Position numbers and translations under genes: made by a program. The notes below the pieces were generated by a model. It saw only the letters and a list, made by a program, of their open reading frames with translations. It had not been told where the DNA came from and made no database searches. Positions 18,712 through 27,143 of a DNA stretch of 64,000 bases are shown here, in pieces. This DNA comes from Pseudomonas promysalinigenes. Its GTDB lineage: Bacteria; Pseudomonadota; Gammaproteobacteria; Pseudomonadales; Pseudomonadaceae. How positions within the stretch are numbered: the stretch's first letter is position 1; each line of letters begins with the position of its first letter. Location: assembly GCF_014269025.2 (NCBI RefSeq), contig NZ_CP077094.1, forward strand, positions 868,001 through 932,000, given 5' to 3'.

Positions 18712-19629
18712 ATGGTCGACAAACTGACGCACTTGAAACAGCTGGAGGCGGAAAGCATCCATATCATCCGCGAGGTGGCCGCCGAGTTCGACAACCCGGT
18801 GATGCTGTACTCGATCGGCAAGGATTCCGCCGTGATGCTGCACCTGGCGCGCAAGGCCTTTTTCCCAGGCAAGCTGCCGTTCCCGGTGATGCACGTCGAC
18901 ACCCAGTGGAAATTCCAGGAAATGTACCGCTTCCGCGACAAGATGGTCGAGGAGATGGGCCTGGAGCTGATCACTCACGTCAACCCTGAGGGGGTGGCGC
19001 AGGGCATCAACCCATTCACTCATGGCAGCTCCAAGCACACCGATATCATGAAAACCCAAGGCCTGAAGCAGGCACTGGACAAGCATGGTTTCGATGCTGC
19101 CTTTGGTGGCGCGCGCCGCGACGAAGAGAAATCGCGGGCCAAGGAGCGCGTCTACTCGTTCCGTGACAGCAAGCACCGCTGGGACCCGAAGAACCAGCGC
19201 CCTGAGTTGTGGAACGTGTACAACGGCAAGGTCAACAAGGGCGAGTCGATCCGCGTCTTCCCTCTGTCGAACTGGACCGAGCTGGATATCTGGCAGTACA
19301 TCTACCTTGAAGGCATCCCGATCGTACCGCTGTACTTCGCCGCTGAGCGTGAAGTCATCGAGAAGAACGGCACCCTGATCATGATCGACGACGATCGTAT
19401 CCTCGAGCATCTTTCCGAGGAAGAAAAGGCGCGTATCGTCAAGAAGAAGGTCCGTTTCCGTACCCTCGGCTGCTACCCGTTGACGGGCGCTGTCGAGTCC
19501 GAAGCCGAAACGCTCACCGACATCATTCAGGAAATGCTCCTGACGCGCACGTCCGAGCGCCAGGGCCGGGTCATCGATCACGATGGCGCAGGCTCCATGG
19601 AAGACAAGAAACGTCAGGGCTACTTCTAA
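18712..19629 (+). CDS. cysD: Sulfate adenylyltransferase subunit 2 CysD
   Basis: CysD is the ATP sulfurylase catalytic subunit; with the GTPase CysN it makes adenosine 5'-phosphosulfate from sulfate and ATP, the first step of assimilation. The 305-residue protein shows the PP-loop pyrophosphatase motif as [18 protein letters not shown] (about 40-57) and the family segments [28 protein letters not shown] and [18 protein letters not shown]. The ATG at 18712 gives the usual N-terminus [14 protein letters not shown]. It ends 16 bases before cysNC, forming one operon. CysB regulation is expected from family knowledge, but no site was seen. Confidence 0.97.
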   Translation: MVDKLTHLKQLEAESIHIIREVAAEFDNPVMLYSIGKDSAVMLHLARKAFFPGKLPFPVMHVDTQWKFQEMYRFRDKMVEEMGLELITHVNPEGVAQGINPFTHGSSKHTDIMKTQGLKQALDKHGFDAAFGGARRDEEKSRAKERVYSFRDSKHRWDPKNQRPELWNVYNGKVNKGESIRVFPLSNWTELDIWQYIYLEGIPIVPLYFAAEREVIEKNGTLIMIDDDRILEHLSEEEKARIVKKKVRFRTLGCYPLTGAVESEAETLTDIIQEMLLTRTSERQGRVIDHDGAGSMEDKKRQGYF

Positions 19630-19645
19630 TTTTCAGGGTTACTCC

Positions 19646-21547
19646 ATGTCGCACCAATCCGATTTGATCAGCGAAGACATCCTCGCTTATCTGGCTCAGC
19701 ACGAGCGTAAAGAACTGCTGCGTTTCCTCACCTGCGGCAACGTGGATGACGGCAAGAGCACCCTGATCGGGCGCCTGCTGCACGACTCGAAGATGATCTA
19801 CGAGGACCACCTCGAGGCCATCACCCGCGATTCGAAAAAAGTCGGCACCACCGGCGAAGAAGTCGACCTGGCGCTGCTGGTAGACGGCCTGCAAGCCGAA
19901 CGTGAGCAGGGCATCACCATCGATGTCGCCTACCGCTACTTCTCCACTGCCAAGCGCAAGTTCATCATCGCCGACACCCCTGGCCACGAGCAGTACACCC
20001 GCAACATGGCCACCGGTGCGTCGACGTGCGACCTGGCGATCATCCTGGTCGATGCCCGCTACGGTGTGCAGACTCAGACCCGCCGCCACAGCTACATCGC
20101 ATCGCTGTTGGGCATCAAACACATCGTGGTTGCGGTCAACAAGATGGACCTCAAGGGCTTCGATGAAGAAGTCTTCGAGTCGATCAAGGCCGATTACCTG
20201 AAATTCGCCGACGCCATCAACCTGACGCCGAGCAGCCTGCACTTCGTGCCGATGTCCGCACTCAAAGGCGACAACGTGGTCAACCACAGCGATCGCTCGC
20301 CGTGGTACGCCGGCCCGACGCTGATGGAAATCCTCGAAACCGTCGAGGTGTCGGCCGACCGCAACTTCACCGATCTGCGTTTCCCGGTGCAGTACGTCAA
20401 TCGTCCGAACCTGAACTTCCGTGGCTTCGCCGGCACCCTCGCCAGTGGCGTGGTGCACAAGGGCGATGAAATCGTTGTGCTGCCTTCGGGCAAGAGCAGC
20501 CGGGTCAAGTCCATCGTCACCTACGAAGGTGAACTGCAAAGCGCTGGCCCAGGCCAGGCCGTGACTCTGACCATGGAAGATGAGATCGATATCTCCCGTG
20601 GCGACCTGCTGGTGCACGCCGATAACGTGCCGCCGGTGACCGACCAGTTCGACGCCATGCTGGTGTGGATGGCCGAAGAGCCGATGTTGCCGGGCAAGAA
20701 ATACGACATCAAGCGCGCCACCAGCTACGTACCGGGCTCGATCGCCAGTATCACCCACAAGGTCGATGTGAACACCCTGGAACAAGGGGCTGCAAGCGCC
20801 CTGCAACTGAACGAGATCGGCCGGGTCAAGGTGGCGCTGGACGCCTCGATCGCACTGGACGGCTATGACAGTAACCGCACCACTGGCGCATTCATCGTCA
20901 TCGACCGCCTGACCAACGGCACCGTCGGTGCCGGCATGATCATCGCACCGCCCGTTCTGCCGCACGGCAGCACTGGCCAGCATGGCAAGCAGGCACACGT
21001 CTCCACCGAAGAGCGCGCCTTGCGCTTCGGTCAGCAGCCGGCGACTGTGCTGTTCAGCGGGCTGTCGGGGGCGGGTAAGAGCACCCTGGCCTATGCCGTA
21101 GAGCGCAAGCTGTTCGACATGGGCCGTGCAGTGTACGTGCTCGATGGCCAGAACCTGCGCCATGACCTGAACAAGGGCCTGCCTCAGGACCGCGCTGGCC
21201 GCACCGAGAATTGGCGCCGCGCCGCTCATGTGGCGCGTCAGTTCAACGAAGCCGGCCTGCTCACCTTGGCTGCGTTCGTTGCCCCGGATGCCGAAGGCCG
21301 CGAACAGGCCAAGGCGCTGATTGGCAAGGACCGCCTGGTGACCGTTTACGTTCAGGCCTCGCCGCTGGTGTGCCGCGAGCGTGACCCACAGGGCCTGTAT
21401 GCTGCCGGTGGCGACAACATCCCGGGCGAGAGCTTCCCGTTCGATGTGCCGCTGGATGCCGACCTGGTGATCGATACCCAGAGCGTCAGTGTTGAAGACG
21501 GTGTGAAGCTGGTGCTGGATGTGCTGCGTCAGCGTGGCGCGATCTAA
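19646..21547 (+). CDS. cysNC: Bifunctional sulfate adenylyltransferase subunit 1/APS kinase CysNC
   Basis: A 633-residue fusion. The first part (about 1-445) is the CysN GTPase, with GNVDDGKST (31-39), [12 protein letters not shown] and NKMD motifs of EF-Tu-like GTPases. The second (about 455-633) is APS kinase (CysC), with its own P-loop [11 protein letters not shown] near 473, [13 protein letters not shown] and [13 protein letters not shown]. The protein therefore both drives APS formation with CysD and phosphorylates APS to PAPS. The start is ATG 19646 ([16 protein letters not shown]); an open frame extends back into cysD. Such fusions are normal in pseudomonads. A strong terminator follows. 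Confidence 0.96.
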   Translation: MSHQSDLISEDILAYLAQHERKELLRFLTCGNVDDGKSTLIGRLLHDSKMIYEDHLEAITRDSKKVGTTGEEVDLALLVDGLQAEREQGITIDVAYRYFSTAKRKFIIADTPGHEQYTRNMATGASTCDLAIILVDARYGVQTQTRRHSYIASLLGIKHIVVAVNKMDLKGFDEEVFESIKADYLKFADAINLTPSSLHFVPMSALKGDNVVNHSDRSPWYAGPTLMEILETVEVSADRNFTDLRFPVQYVNRPNLNFRGFAGTLASGVVHKGDEIVVLPSGKSSRVKSIVTYEGELQSAGPGQAVTLTMEDEIDISRGDLLVHADNVPPVTDQFDAMLVWMAEEPMLPGKKYDIKRATSYVPGSIASITHKVDVNTLEQGAASALQLNEIGRVKVALDASIALDGYDSNRTTGAFIVIDRLTNGTVGAGMIIAPPVLPHGSTGQHGKQAHVSTEERALRFGQQPATVLFSGLSGAGKSTLAYAVERKLFDMGRAVYVLDGQNLRHDLNKGLPQDRAGRTENWRRAAHVARQFNEAGLLTLAAFVAPDAEGREQAKALIGKDRLVTVYVQASPLVCRERDPQGLYAAGGDNIPGESFPFDVPLDADLVIDTQSVSVEDGVKLVLDVLRQRGAI

Positions 21548-21562
21548 GGATTGTGGCTTGTG

Positions 21563-21590
21563 AAAAACCCCGCTTTGGCGGGGTTTTTTT
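21563..21590 (+). terminator. Terminator of cysD-cysNC
   Basis: AAAAACCCCGC and GCGGGGTTTTTTT form a stem around TTTG, starting 16 bases after the cysNC stop, with a seven-base T run. Confidence 0.93.
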
Positions 21591-21624
21591 ATGGGTTCGC
21601 CTGGGGATTTTTAGCGTTTGTGAG

Positions 21625-21845
21625 ATCGAGCGCCGCCCGCGCGGCGCATCGCGAGCTGCGCTCGCTCCTACGCCTGTTCCGGGCCAGTAAGGCCTGTGAC
21701 AGGCGCGCGCGGCCGCCTGTGTCATACGACGCTATATCGCGCCATGCACCAAGGCGTCCGCGCGCAAATCCCACAAGATCACTTGGCCCGAAACAAACGT
21801 AGGAGCGAGCGCAGCTCGCGATGCGCCGCGCGGGCGGCGCTCGAT
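21625..21845. repeat. REPIN-like element: 48-nt perfect inverted repeats around a 125-bp core
   Basis: The 48 bases at 21625-21672 are the exact reverse complement of 21798-21845. Each arm contains two small palindromes, GCGCCGC/GCGGCGC and GCGAGC/GCTCGC, and the inner ends read GTAGGAGCGAGC, the REP class known widely in pseudomonads. Similarity decays gradually inside the core (CGGGCCAG against CGGGCCAA). Two inverted REPs with a spacer is the REPIN architecture, mobilised in trans by RAYT transposases. No RAYT gene is in the window. Confidence 0.85.
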
Positions 21846-21894
21846 TTACGCCCCGCTACAACTCTCAAGCCAGGCGCCCCTAAAACTTCCCTAA

Positions 21895-22041
21895 ACCCTC
21901 AATCTAGTTGAAGTGTCAGCTAACGGTCGCTTTGTACTGCGCCTTAAGGACGATGGAACTCTGATATTGGAAGACGATGGTTCCTTAGTATGGGTTGCAG
22001 ACCACAAGCAACCCTACAGTTCCACCTTCCGTAACGCGTAG
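21895..22041 (+). pseudogene. Remnant of a bulb-type (B-lectin) domain, lectin-like bacteriocin-like
   Basis: The frame from 21895 to the TAG at 22039-22041 translates to a 48-residue piece containing VSANGRFVLRLKDDGTLILE followed by DDGSLVWVADHKQPYSSTF. This is one repeat of a monocot mannose-binding-type lectin domain and strongly recalls the LlpA/putidacin bacteriocins of Pseudomonas (pattern DGNLV..D.G..VWVA....P.SST). The sugar-binding signature QxDxNxVxY reads KxDxTxIxE, so binding is probably lost. There is no ribosome site or start codon upstream (a stop lies at 21892), and the frame stops right after the repeat. I read it as a decayed fragment. Confidence 0.6.
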
Positions 22042-22252
22042 GTCCGCTGGGCCCGGCAAGTTTTCGCTCCGGGTAGACTGCCTGGTAATCTGAAAATATA
22101 CTCGCACGTTTATCCACCGCTACCAAACCCTTTAATTAAAATCCCCCATGATTACCCATAATGTTCAGCTACATTTTTTAGCGTTTACCACCAAGCGCCA
22201 CTGGTTTGCGCAGTGGCTTGGAGGCGTTGGTCAGTAAAGGGTATTTAAAATT
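22042..22252. other. AT-rich gap between the lectin remnant and mdeR
   Basis: No gene recognised. The stretch is clearly more AT-rich than the rest of the window, consistent with acquired or decaying DNA. The lectin frame can be read on past its stop to the TAA near 22160 without recognisable similarity. A hairpin at about 22191-22221 (CCAAGCGCCACTG against CAGTGGCTTGG) lies just past the mdeR stop and may end the mdeR transcript, although it has no clean T run. Confidence 0.5.
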
Positions 22253-22732
22253 TCAAATATATTTTTCGCATACAGGTATCACCCGGTCGAACTTGACGGA
22301 TTTATAGGAAAAGCTCGAATAAATCTCCTTCACCCCCGGCAGCCGCTGCAGCACCTCCCGGGCAAACTCTCCAAAAGACTCAAGGTCTCGCGCCAATATC
22401 TCCAAGAGGAAGTCATAACGCCCCGAGACGTTATGGCAGGCCACGATCTCCGGAATCTCCATCAACCGCTGCTCGAACGCCAACGCAGTCTCTTTGGAAT
22501 GCGAATCCATCATGATGCTGACAAACGCCGTCACCCCGAACCCCAGCGATTTGGGCGAGAGAATGGCCTGGTAAGCGGTTATGTACCCGTTGTCTTCCAG
22601 CAGCTTGACCCTCCGCCAGCAAGGCGAGGTGGTCAGCGAAACCTGGTCGGCGAGTTCGGAAACGGTAAGGCGGGCATTGTTCTGCAAGGCCGCGAGTAGG
22701 GCGCGGTCGGTGCGGTCTAGGCTCGAAGGCAT
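22253..22732 (-). CDS. mdeR: Lrp/AsnC-family regulator, probable MdeR
   Basis: A 159-residue Lrp/AsnC regulator: winged helix-turn-helix (LDRTDRALLAALQNNARLTV, then SELADQVSLTTSPCWRRVKLLEDNGYI, about 5-55) and a C-terminal RAM effector domain with VSGRYDFLLEI. It is divergent from the methionine gamma-lyase gene across 127 bases, the arrangement described for mdeR-mdeA in P. putida, where MdeR activates mdeA in response to L-methionine. The Lrp family call is certain; the MdeR assignment rests on this neighbourhood. Confidence 0.88.
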   Translation of the reverse strand: MPSSLDRTDRALLAALQNNARLTVSELADQVSLTTSPCWRRVKLLEDNGYITAYQAILSPKSLGFGVTAFVSIMMDSHSKETALAFEQRLMEIPEIVACHNVSGRYDFLLEILARDLESFGEFAREVLQRLPGVKEIYSSFSYKSVKFDRVIPVCEKYI

Positions 22733-22859
22733 TTTATGCCCTCCTGGTATTGTATTTGTTGTTTTCTTTCCAAAGAGTAGTGCAACGCCTAGGCAAATTT
22801 GGAAAATTTCAGGCGGGACGGTGGCATAAGCTTATAGCAATCCCCCAGAGGCTGTTGCC
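22733..22859. promoter_or_regulatory. Divergent mdeR-mdeA promoter region
   Basis: This 127-base gap holds both promoters. AAATTTGGAAAATTT at 22796-22808 and its surroundings form an AT-rich imperfect palindrome of the kind bound by Lrp-type regulators and is the best candidate MdeR site. No convincing -35/-10 pair was found for either gene. Confidence 0.35.
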
Positions 22860-24056
22860 ATGCGCGACTCCCATAACAACACCGGTTTTTCCACCCGCGC
22901 CATCCACCATGGGTACGATCCGCTTTCCCACGGCGGCGCGCTGGTGCCACCGGTTTACCAGACTGCAACGTATGCCTTCCCCAACGTCGAATACGGCGCA
23001 GCATGCTTTGCCGGGGAGCAGGGTGGGCACTTCTACAGCCGCATCTCCAACCCGACCCTGGCCTTGCTGGAGCAGCGCATGGCGTCGCTTGAAGGGGGCG
23101 AGGCGGGCCTGGCGCTGGCGTCTGGGATGGGCGCCATCACCTCGACGTTGTGGACATTGCTGCGCCCCGGTGACGAACTGATCGTCGGGCCCACGGTGTA
23201 TGGCTGCACCTTTGCCTTTATGCACCATGGCATTGGTGAGTTTGGGGTGAAGATCCGCCATGTCGACCTCAACGACACCCAGGCGCTAAAAGCAGCGATC
23301 ACCCACAAGACCCGGATGATCTACTTCGAAACCCCGGCTAATCCGAACATGCGCCTGGTGGATATCGCGGCCGTGGCTGAAGCGGCGAGGGGCCATGACT
23401 TGCATGTAGTGGTCGACAACACCTACTGCACGCCCTACCTGCAACGGCCGCTGGAACTGGGTGCCGATCTAGTGGTGCACTCGGCAACCAAATACCTCAG
23501 TGGCCATGGTGACATCACCGCTGGCTTGGTGATCGGGCGCAAGGCGTTGGTTGACCGTATCCGCTACGAAGGGCTCAAGGACATGACCGGTGCTGTGCTA
23601 TCACCACATGATGCCTCCTTGTTGATGCGTGGTATCAAGACCCTTGCGTTGCGCATGGACCGCCACTGCGCCAATGCCCAGCAGATTGCCCAGTACCTTG
23701 AACGCCACTCACTGGTCGAGCTGATTCAGTATCCAGGGCTGCCGTCGTTCCCTCAGCACGAACTGGCACAACGGCAGATGCGTTTGCCTGGCGGTATGAT
23801 TGCATTCGAGCTCAAAGGCGGCATCGAGGCGGGGCGGCGGTTCATGAATGCTCTGCAGCTTTTCGCCCGGGCCGTCAGCCTTGGCGACGCCGAGTCACTG
23901 GCGCAACATCCTGCCAGCATGACCCATTCGAGCTACACGCCTGAACAACGCGCGCACCACGGCATCTCTGAGGGCCTGGTGCGCTTGTCGGTGGGGCTTG
24001 AGGACGTGGAGGACTTGCTGGCAGATATAGAGCAGGCACTGCATGTTTGCGCATGA
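22860..24056 (+). CDS. mdeA: L-methionine gamma-lyase MdeA
   Basis: A PLP enzyme that cleaves L-methionine into methanethiol, 2-oxobutyrate and ammonia. The 398-residue protein has the same length as P. putida methionine gamma-lyase and shows its key residues: the PLP lysine Lys211 in [12 protein letters not shown], Tyr114 and the specificity cysteine Cys116 in TVYGCTF, and Tyr59-Arg61 in FYSRISNPT. Cys116 separates it from cystathionine lyases and synthases, which lack it. The ATG gives [20 protein letters not shown]. It is divergent from mdeR. The pyruvate dehydrogenase-like mdeB, reported downstream in another strain, is absent here. Confidence 0.94.
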   Translation: MRDSHNNTGFSTRAIHHGYDPLSHGGALVPPVYQTATYAFPNVEYGAACFAGEQGGHFYSRISNPTLALLEQRMASLEGGEAGLALASGMGAITSTLWTLLRPGDELIVGPTVYGCTFAFMHHGIGEFGVKIRHVDLNDTQALKAAITHKTRMIYFETPANPNMRLVDIAAVAEAARGHDLHVVVDNTYCTPYLQRPLELGADLVVHSATKYLSGHGDITAGLVIGRKALVDRIRYEGLKDMTGAVLSPHDASLLMRGIKTLALRMDRHCANAQQIAQYLERHSLVELIQYPGLPSFPQHELAQRQMRLPGGMIAFELKGGIEAGRRFMNALQLFARAVSLGDAESLAQHPASMTHSSYTPEQRAHHGISEGLVRLSVGLEDVEDLLADIEQALHVCA

Positions 24057-24075
24057 GGCACGGTCAGGAATTACT

Positions 24076-24114
24076 GCCAAGTGCCTTGCTCGGGTATGGC
24101 GCAGGCACTCTGGC
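24076..24114 (+). promoter_or_regulatory. Imperfect hairpin between mdeA and the small ORF
   Basis: GCCAAGTGCCTTGC (24076-24089) pairs with GCAGGCACTCTGGC (24101-24114) with one bulge on each side and an 11-base loop. It begins 20 bases after the mdeA stop and ends 43 bases before the small ORF. It lacks a T run, so attenuation or mRNA end protection are both possible. Confidence 0.4.
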
Positions 24115-24156
24115 GGTGCTGGCGAACTGGCCAGCGCATCCTCAAGGAGTATCACC

Positions 24157-24246
24157 ATGAAAGCATCTGTAATCGAACGCGACTTGGTCATCCGCCGTGG
24201 TGGCGGTGACGACGATGAAGGCGGTCAGTCCTGGCGCAAGCCGTGA
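24157..24246 (+). CDS. Possible small protein of 29 residues downstream of mdeA
   Basis: The ATG at 24157 follows AAGGAG at an ideal distance (AAGGAGTATCACC-ATG). The product begins MKASVIERDLVIRR, has a glycine/aspartate centre GGGDDDEGG and ends QSWRKP. It is charged with no signal peptide, membrane segment or cysteine. A hairpin lies upstream and a terminator-like hairpin starts nine bases after the stop, so it looks like a bounded transcription unit or the tail of the mdeA transcript. I do not recognise the family. A strong ribosome site and tight terminator spacing argue for a real gene; chance remains possible at this length. It might be a leader or modified peptide precursor, but no modifying enzyme is adjacent. 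Confidence 0.45.
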   Translation: MKASVIERDLVIRRGGGDDDEGGQSWRKP

Positions 24247-24255
24247 GCTGAAAGT

Positions 24256-24275
24256 GGCCCCGCTATGGCGGGGTC
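24256..24275 (+). terminator. Hairpin after the small ORF
   Basis: GGCCCCGC and GCGGGGTC pair around TATG, followed by ATTTGG. It lies nine bases past the small ORF stop. The T tract is poor. Confidence 0.5.
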
Positions 24276-24302
24276 ATTTGGCAGGTTTGAGCAGTGCAAC
24301 AA

Positions 24303-24324
24303 AAAGGCCTCTTGCGAGGCCTTT
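24303..24324 (-). terminator. Terminator of zapG
   Basis: AAAGGCCTC and GAGGCCTTT pair around a 4-base loop; on the minus strand it is followed by TTTTTGTTGC, eight bases past the zapG stop. Confidence 0.88.
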
Positions 24325-24331
24325 GGAATAT

Positions 24332-24769
24332 TCAGCGTTTGAGCCCGTAGCTCTCGTCGAGCATGCCCGGCGAGTTCGGCGACTTGGGTGCATAGTCACG
24401 TGGCACTTCGGCAGTGTCCTTCGGCGGGGTCAAGCGGTCACGCGGCCCCTGGGCGCTTTCGGAATGCAGAGCGGCGAGCAGGCGCTGACGGGTCAGCTCA
24501 TCCAGGGCCAGGTGGTTGGCACCGTCGGCCAGGTGATCCTGTACGTCCTGATAGCTCTGGGTCAGTTTCTTGACCAGTACCGCAGTGCTGTTGAAGTGAG
24601 TAACCACCTGGTTCTGGTAATTGTCGAAGCGCTGTTGAATATCGTCCAGCTGACGCTGAGTGCTGCTGGGCGCTGCGTTGGGCAGCAGGCGGGCCACGAT
24701 GAAACCGACCGCCACACCGATGACCAAGGCCAAAGTTGGCAACAACCAAACAAGGAGCGAGAGTTCCAC
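24332..24769 (-). CDS. zapG: ZapG/YhcB family inner-membrane protein (DUF1043)
   Basis: A 145-residue protein with one N-terminal membrane helix (LVWLLPTLALVIGVAVGFIV, about 6-25) followed by a coiled coil (about 38-70, STQRQLDDIQQRFDNYQNQV) and a disordered charged tail. This is the DUF1043/YhcB pattern; in enterobacteria the protein links cell division and envelope growth and contacts cell wall and division proteins. The start is the GTG at 24769 with GGAAGGA upstream. It is divergent from the hydrolase gene. In gammaproteobacteria it often lies near zapE, which is also nearby here (27.1 kb). Confidence 0.9.
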   Translation of the reverse strand: MELSLLVWLLPTLALVIGVAVGFIVARLLPNAAPSSTQRQLDDIQQRFDNYQNQVVTHFNSTAVLVKKLTQSYQDVQDHLADGANHLALDELTRQRLLAALHSESAQGPRDRLTPPKDTAEVPRDYAPKSPNSPGMLDESYGLKR

Positions 24770-24904
24770 GAGTCCTTCCTCTATAAACGGCTTTGCTTTA
24801 CGTTAACGGCTCAGACCTGCGCTGTATACCGCGAGCGATCGCAAATCAGAACAGAATTCCTCACCTAGACGAAACGACCCCCTTCGAGGTCACGGAGTAG
24901 TGCC

Positions 24905-25540
24905 TTGCTTGTTCGCGAAACCCCCTTGCTCATCGATGGCCCGATCGGCCAGCTCGAAGCCTTGTATCTGGATGTGGCCGACGCTCGCGGTGCGGTGCTG
25001 ATCTGCCACCCCAACCCGGTCCAGGGCGGCACCATGCTCAACAAGGTTGTTTCGACCCTGCAGCGCACCGCCCGCGACGCGGGCTTTGTGACCTTGCGCT
25101 TCAACTACCGCGGTGTCGGCCAAAGTGCCGGCAGCCATGACATGGGCGCTGGCGAGGTGGCCGATGCCGAGGCTGCGGCGGCGTGGCTGCGCGCCAAGCA
25201 CCCGGAACTGCCGCTGGTGCTGATGGGCTTTTCGTTCGGCGGCTTTGTCGCCACCAGCTTGGCCGGGCGCCTTGAAGCGCAGGGTGTGGAGCTGCAGCAG
25301 CTGTTCATGATCGCCCCGGCGGTGATGCGCCTGACTGCTGACTTCCCGCCGCCACAGCGCTGTGCGATCACCGTCGTGCAGCCAGACGCCGATGAAGTCG
25401 TCGATCCGCAACTGGTTTACCAATGGTCCGACGCACTGGGGCGCCCCCATGAGCTGCTGAAAGTGGCAGAATGCGGACACTTCTTCCATGGCAAGCTGAC
25501 CGATCTGAAGGATCTGCTGCTGCCGCGCCTTTCGAACTGA
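24905..25540 (+). CDS. Alpha/beta hydrolase, small dienelactone/esterase-like
   Basis: A 211-residue cytoplasmic alpha/beta hydrolase. The oxyanion-type segment ICHPNPVQGGTMLNKVV (about 37-53) and the nucleophile elbow GFSFGG (about 106-111) are typical of the small YfcE/YqiA-like hydrolases annotated as alpha/beta hydrolase or OsmC-associated hydrolase; a late Asp (QPDADEVVDP) and His (CGHFFHGKL) complete the triad. The first in-frame start is a TTG at 24905 with GGAG upstream; the protein similarity begins at once. Its substrate is unknown. trpS starts 24 bases after its stop and the two are probably cotranscribed. Confidence 0.85.
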   Translation: MLVRETPLLIDGPIGQLEALYLDVADARGAVLICHPNPVQGGTMLNKVVSTLQRTARDAGFVTLRFNYRGVGQSAGSHDMGAGEVADAEAAAAWLRAKHPELPLVLMGFSFGGFVATSLAGRLEAQGVELQQLFMIAPAVMRLTADFPPPQRCAITVVQPDADEVVDPQLVYQWSDALGRPHELLKVAECGHFFHGKLTDLKDLLLPRLSN

Positions 25541-25564
25541 GCCAAGCCTGAATAAGCGAACACC

Positions 25565-26917
25565 ATGACCACGCGCATCCTCACCGGTATCACCACCACC
25601 GGCACCCCGCACCTGGGTAACTACGCTGGCGCCATCCGCCCGGCGATCGTCGCCAGCCAACAGCCTGGCGTCGACTCGTTCTACTTCCTGGCCGACTACC
25701 ACGCTCTGATCAAATGCGACGACCCGCTGCGCATTCAGCGCTCGCGCCTTGAAATCGCCGCCACCTGGCTGGCCGGCGGGCTGGACCCGGCCAAGGTGAC
25801 GTTCTACCGTCAGTCCGACATCCCCGAAATCCCTGAGCTGACCTGGCTGCTGACATGCGTTGCCGCCAAAGGCCTGCTCAACCGTGCTCATGCCTACAAG
25901 GCCTCGGTGGACAAGAACCTGGAAAACGGTGAGGACCCGGATGCTGGGGTGACCATGGGGCTGTACAGCTATCCGGTGTTGATGGCTGCAGACATTCTGA
26001 TGTTCAACGCCAACAAGGTGCCGGTCGGCCGTGACCAGATCCAGCACGTGGAAATGGCCCGCGATATCGGTCAGCGCTTCAACCACCTGTTCGGCCAGGG
26101 CAAGGATTTCTTCGCCCTGCCGGAGGCTGTGATCGAGGAAAGCGTGGCGACCTTACCTGGTCTGGACGGTCGCAAAATGTCCAAGAGCTACGACAACACC
26201 ATCCCGCTATTCACCAGCGCCAAGGACATGAAAGATGCTATTTCGCGCATCGTCACTGATTCGCGCGCCCCTGGCCAAGCCAAGGACCCGGACAACTCGC
26301 ACCTGTTCACCTTGTTCCAGGCCTTCGCGACGCCAGCGCAGTGCGCCGAGTTCCGCGATGAGCTGCTGCAGGGCCTGGGCTGGGGCGAAGCCAAACAGCG
26401 CCTGTTCCAGCTGCTCGACGGCCAGCTGGCCGAGAAACGCGAGCATTATCACCAGCTGATCGCTCGCCCGGCGGACCTCGAGGATATCCTCCTGGCCGGC
26501 GCCGCCAAGGCCCGCAAGATCGCCACTCCATTCCTCGAGCAGCTGCGTGAGGCTGTTGGCCTGCGCTCGTTCCGTAGCAGCGTGCAGGCCAACACTGAAG
26601 TGAAGAAGAAAGCCGCCAAGACTGCGCGCTTCGTTAGCTTCCGTGACGAAGACGGTAGCTTCCGCTTCCGTTTGCTGGCTGCCGATGGCGAACAATTGCT
26701 GCTGTCGCGCGGCTTCGCCGACGGCAAGAGTGCTGGTGCCGTGAGCAAGCAACTGCAACAGGGTGGCGAAGCTGATGTGCGTATCGAGGGCCTGAGCTTC
26801 GGCCTGTGGCTCAACGGCGAGCAGGTTGCCGATGGGCCACAATTCGACACCACCCAGGCCCGTGACGTGGCCATTACTAACGTGCGCGAGGCCCTGACCC
26901 CGGCCCAGGACGTATAA
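25565..26917 (+). CDS. trpS: Tryptophanyl-tRNA synthetase, long form with C-terminal extension
   Basis: A class I synthetase charging tRNA-Trp. The HIGH-type motif is TPHLGNY (about 14-20) and the KMSKS motif is [10 protein letters not shown] (about 204-210). The catalytic and anticodon parts end near residue 335, the usual bacterial length; about 110 further residues follow. In that extension, [20 protein letters not shown] (about 358-377), then [20 protein letters not shown], resembles a YegP/DUF1508-like module. The extra domain may assist tRNA or nucleotide binding; this is inference. The start at 25565 gives [14 protein letters not shown] terminator occurs about 175 bases downstream, beyond a REP pair. 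Confidence 0.95.
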   Translation: MTTRILTGITTTGTPHLGNYAGAIRPAIVASQQPGVDSFYFLADYHALIKCDDPLRIQRSRLEIAATWLAGGLDPAKVTFYRQSDIPEIPELTWLLTCVAAKGLLNRAHAYKASVDKNLENGEDPDAGVTMGLYSYPVLMAADILMFNANKVPVGRDQIQHVEMARDIGQRFNHLFGQGKDFFALPEAVIEESVATLPGLDGRKMSKSYDNTIPLFTSAKDMKDAISRIVTDSRAPGQAKDPDNSHLFTLFQAFATPAQCAEFRDELLQGLGWGEAKQRLFQLLDGQLAEKREHYHQLIARPADLEDILLAGAAKARKIATPFLEQLREAVGLRSFRSSVQANTEVKKKAAKTARFVSFRDEDGSFRFRLLAADGEQLLLSRGFADGKSAGAVSKQLQQGGEADVRIEGLSFGLWLNGEQVADGPQFDTTQARDVAITNVREALTPAQDV

Positions 26918-26955
26918 ACGCATCGAGCCGATTCGGGCTGCGTTGCGGCCCATTT

Positions 26956-27092
26956 CCGGCTAAAGCCGCTTTCCCAGTACCCGTACGACTGTAGGAGCGA
27001 CTTTAGCCGCGAACACCGATAAAGCCGCTGCCATCGAGCGCCTTATCGCTTTGGATGAGGCATATTGACGCAAGTCTGATTGCCATCGAGCG
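26956..27092. repeat. REP-type repeats between trpS and zapE
   Basis: TGTAGGAGCGACTTTAGCCG then CGAACACC (26990-27017) belongs to the GTAGGAGCGGCTTTAGCCGCGA REP class. CCGGCTAAAGCCGCT at 26956-26970 is a partial copy in the opposite orientation. Further on, TGCCATCGAGCG occurs twice as a direct repeat (27029-27040 and 27081-27092). Confidence 0.7.
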
Positions 27093-27123
27093 GGCCTGTC
27101 GCTACAGTGACGGCCCGTTTTTT
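27091..27123 (+). terminator. Terminator upstream of zapE
   Basis: CGGGCC (27091-27096) pairs with GGCCCG (27112-27117), extended inward by GTC/GAC with one bulge, followed by six T (27118-27123). It ends transcription from trpS and lies 20 bases before the zapE start. Confidence 0.8.
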
Positions 27124-27143
27124 GTTGCCTCGCTAACGAAATC

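Noticed and set aside
19571..21229. 552-codon minus-strand frame opposite cysNC
   Set aside because: Antisense shadow of a highly conserved gene, no homology recognisable.
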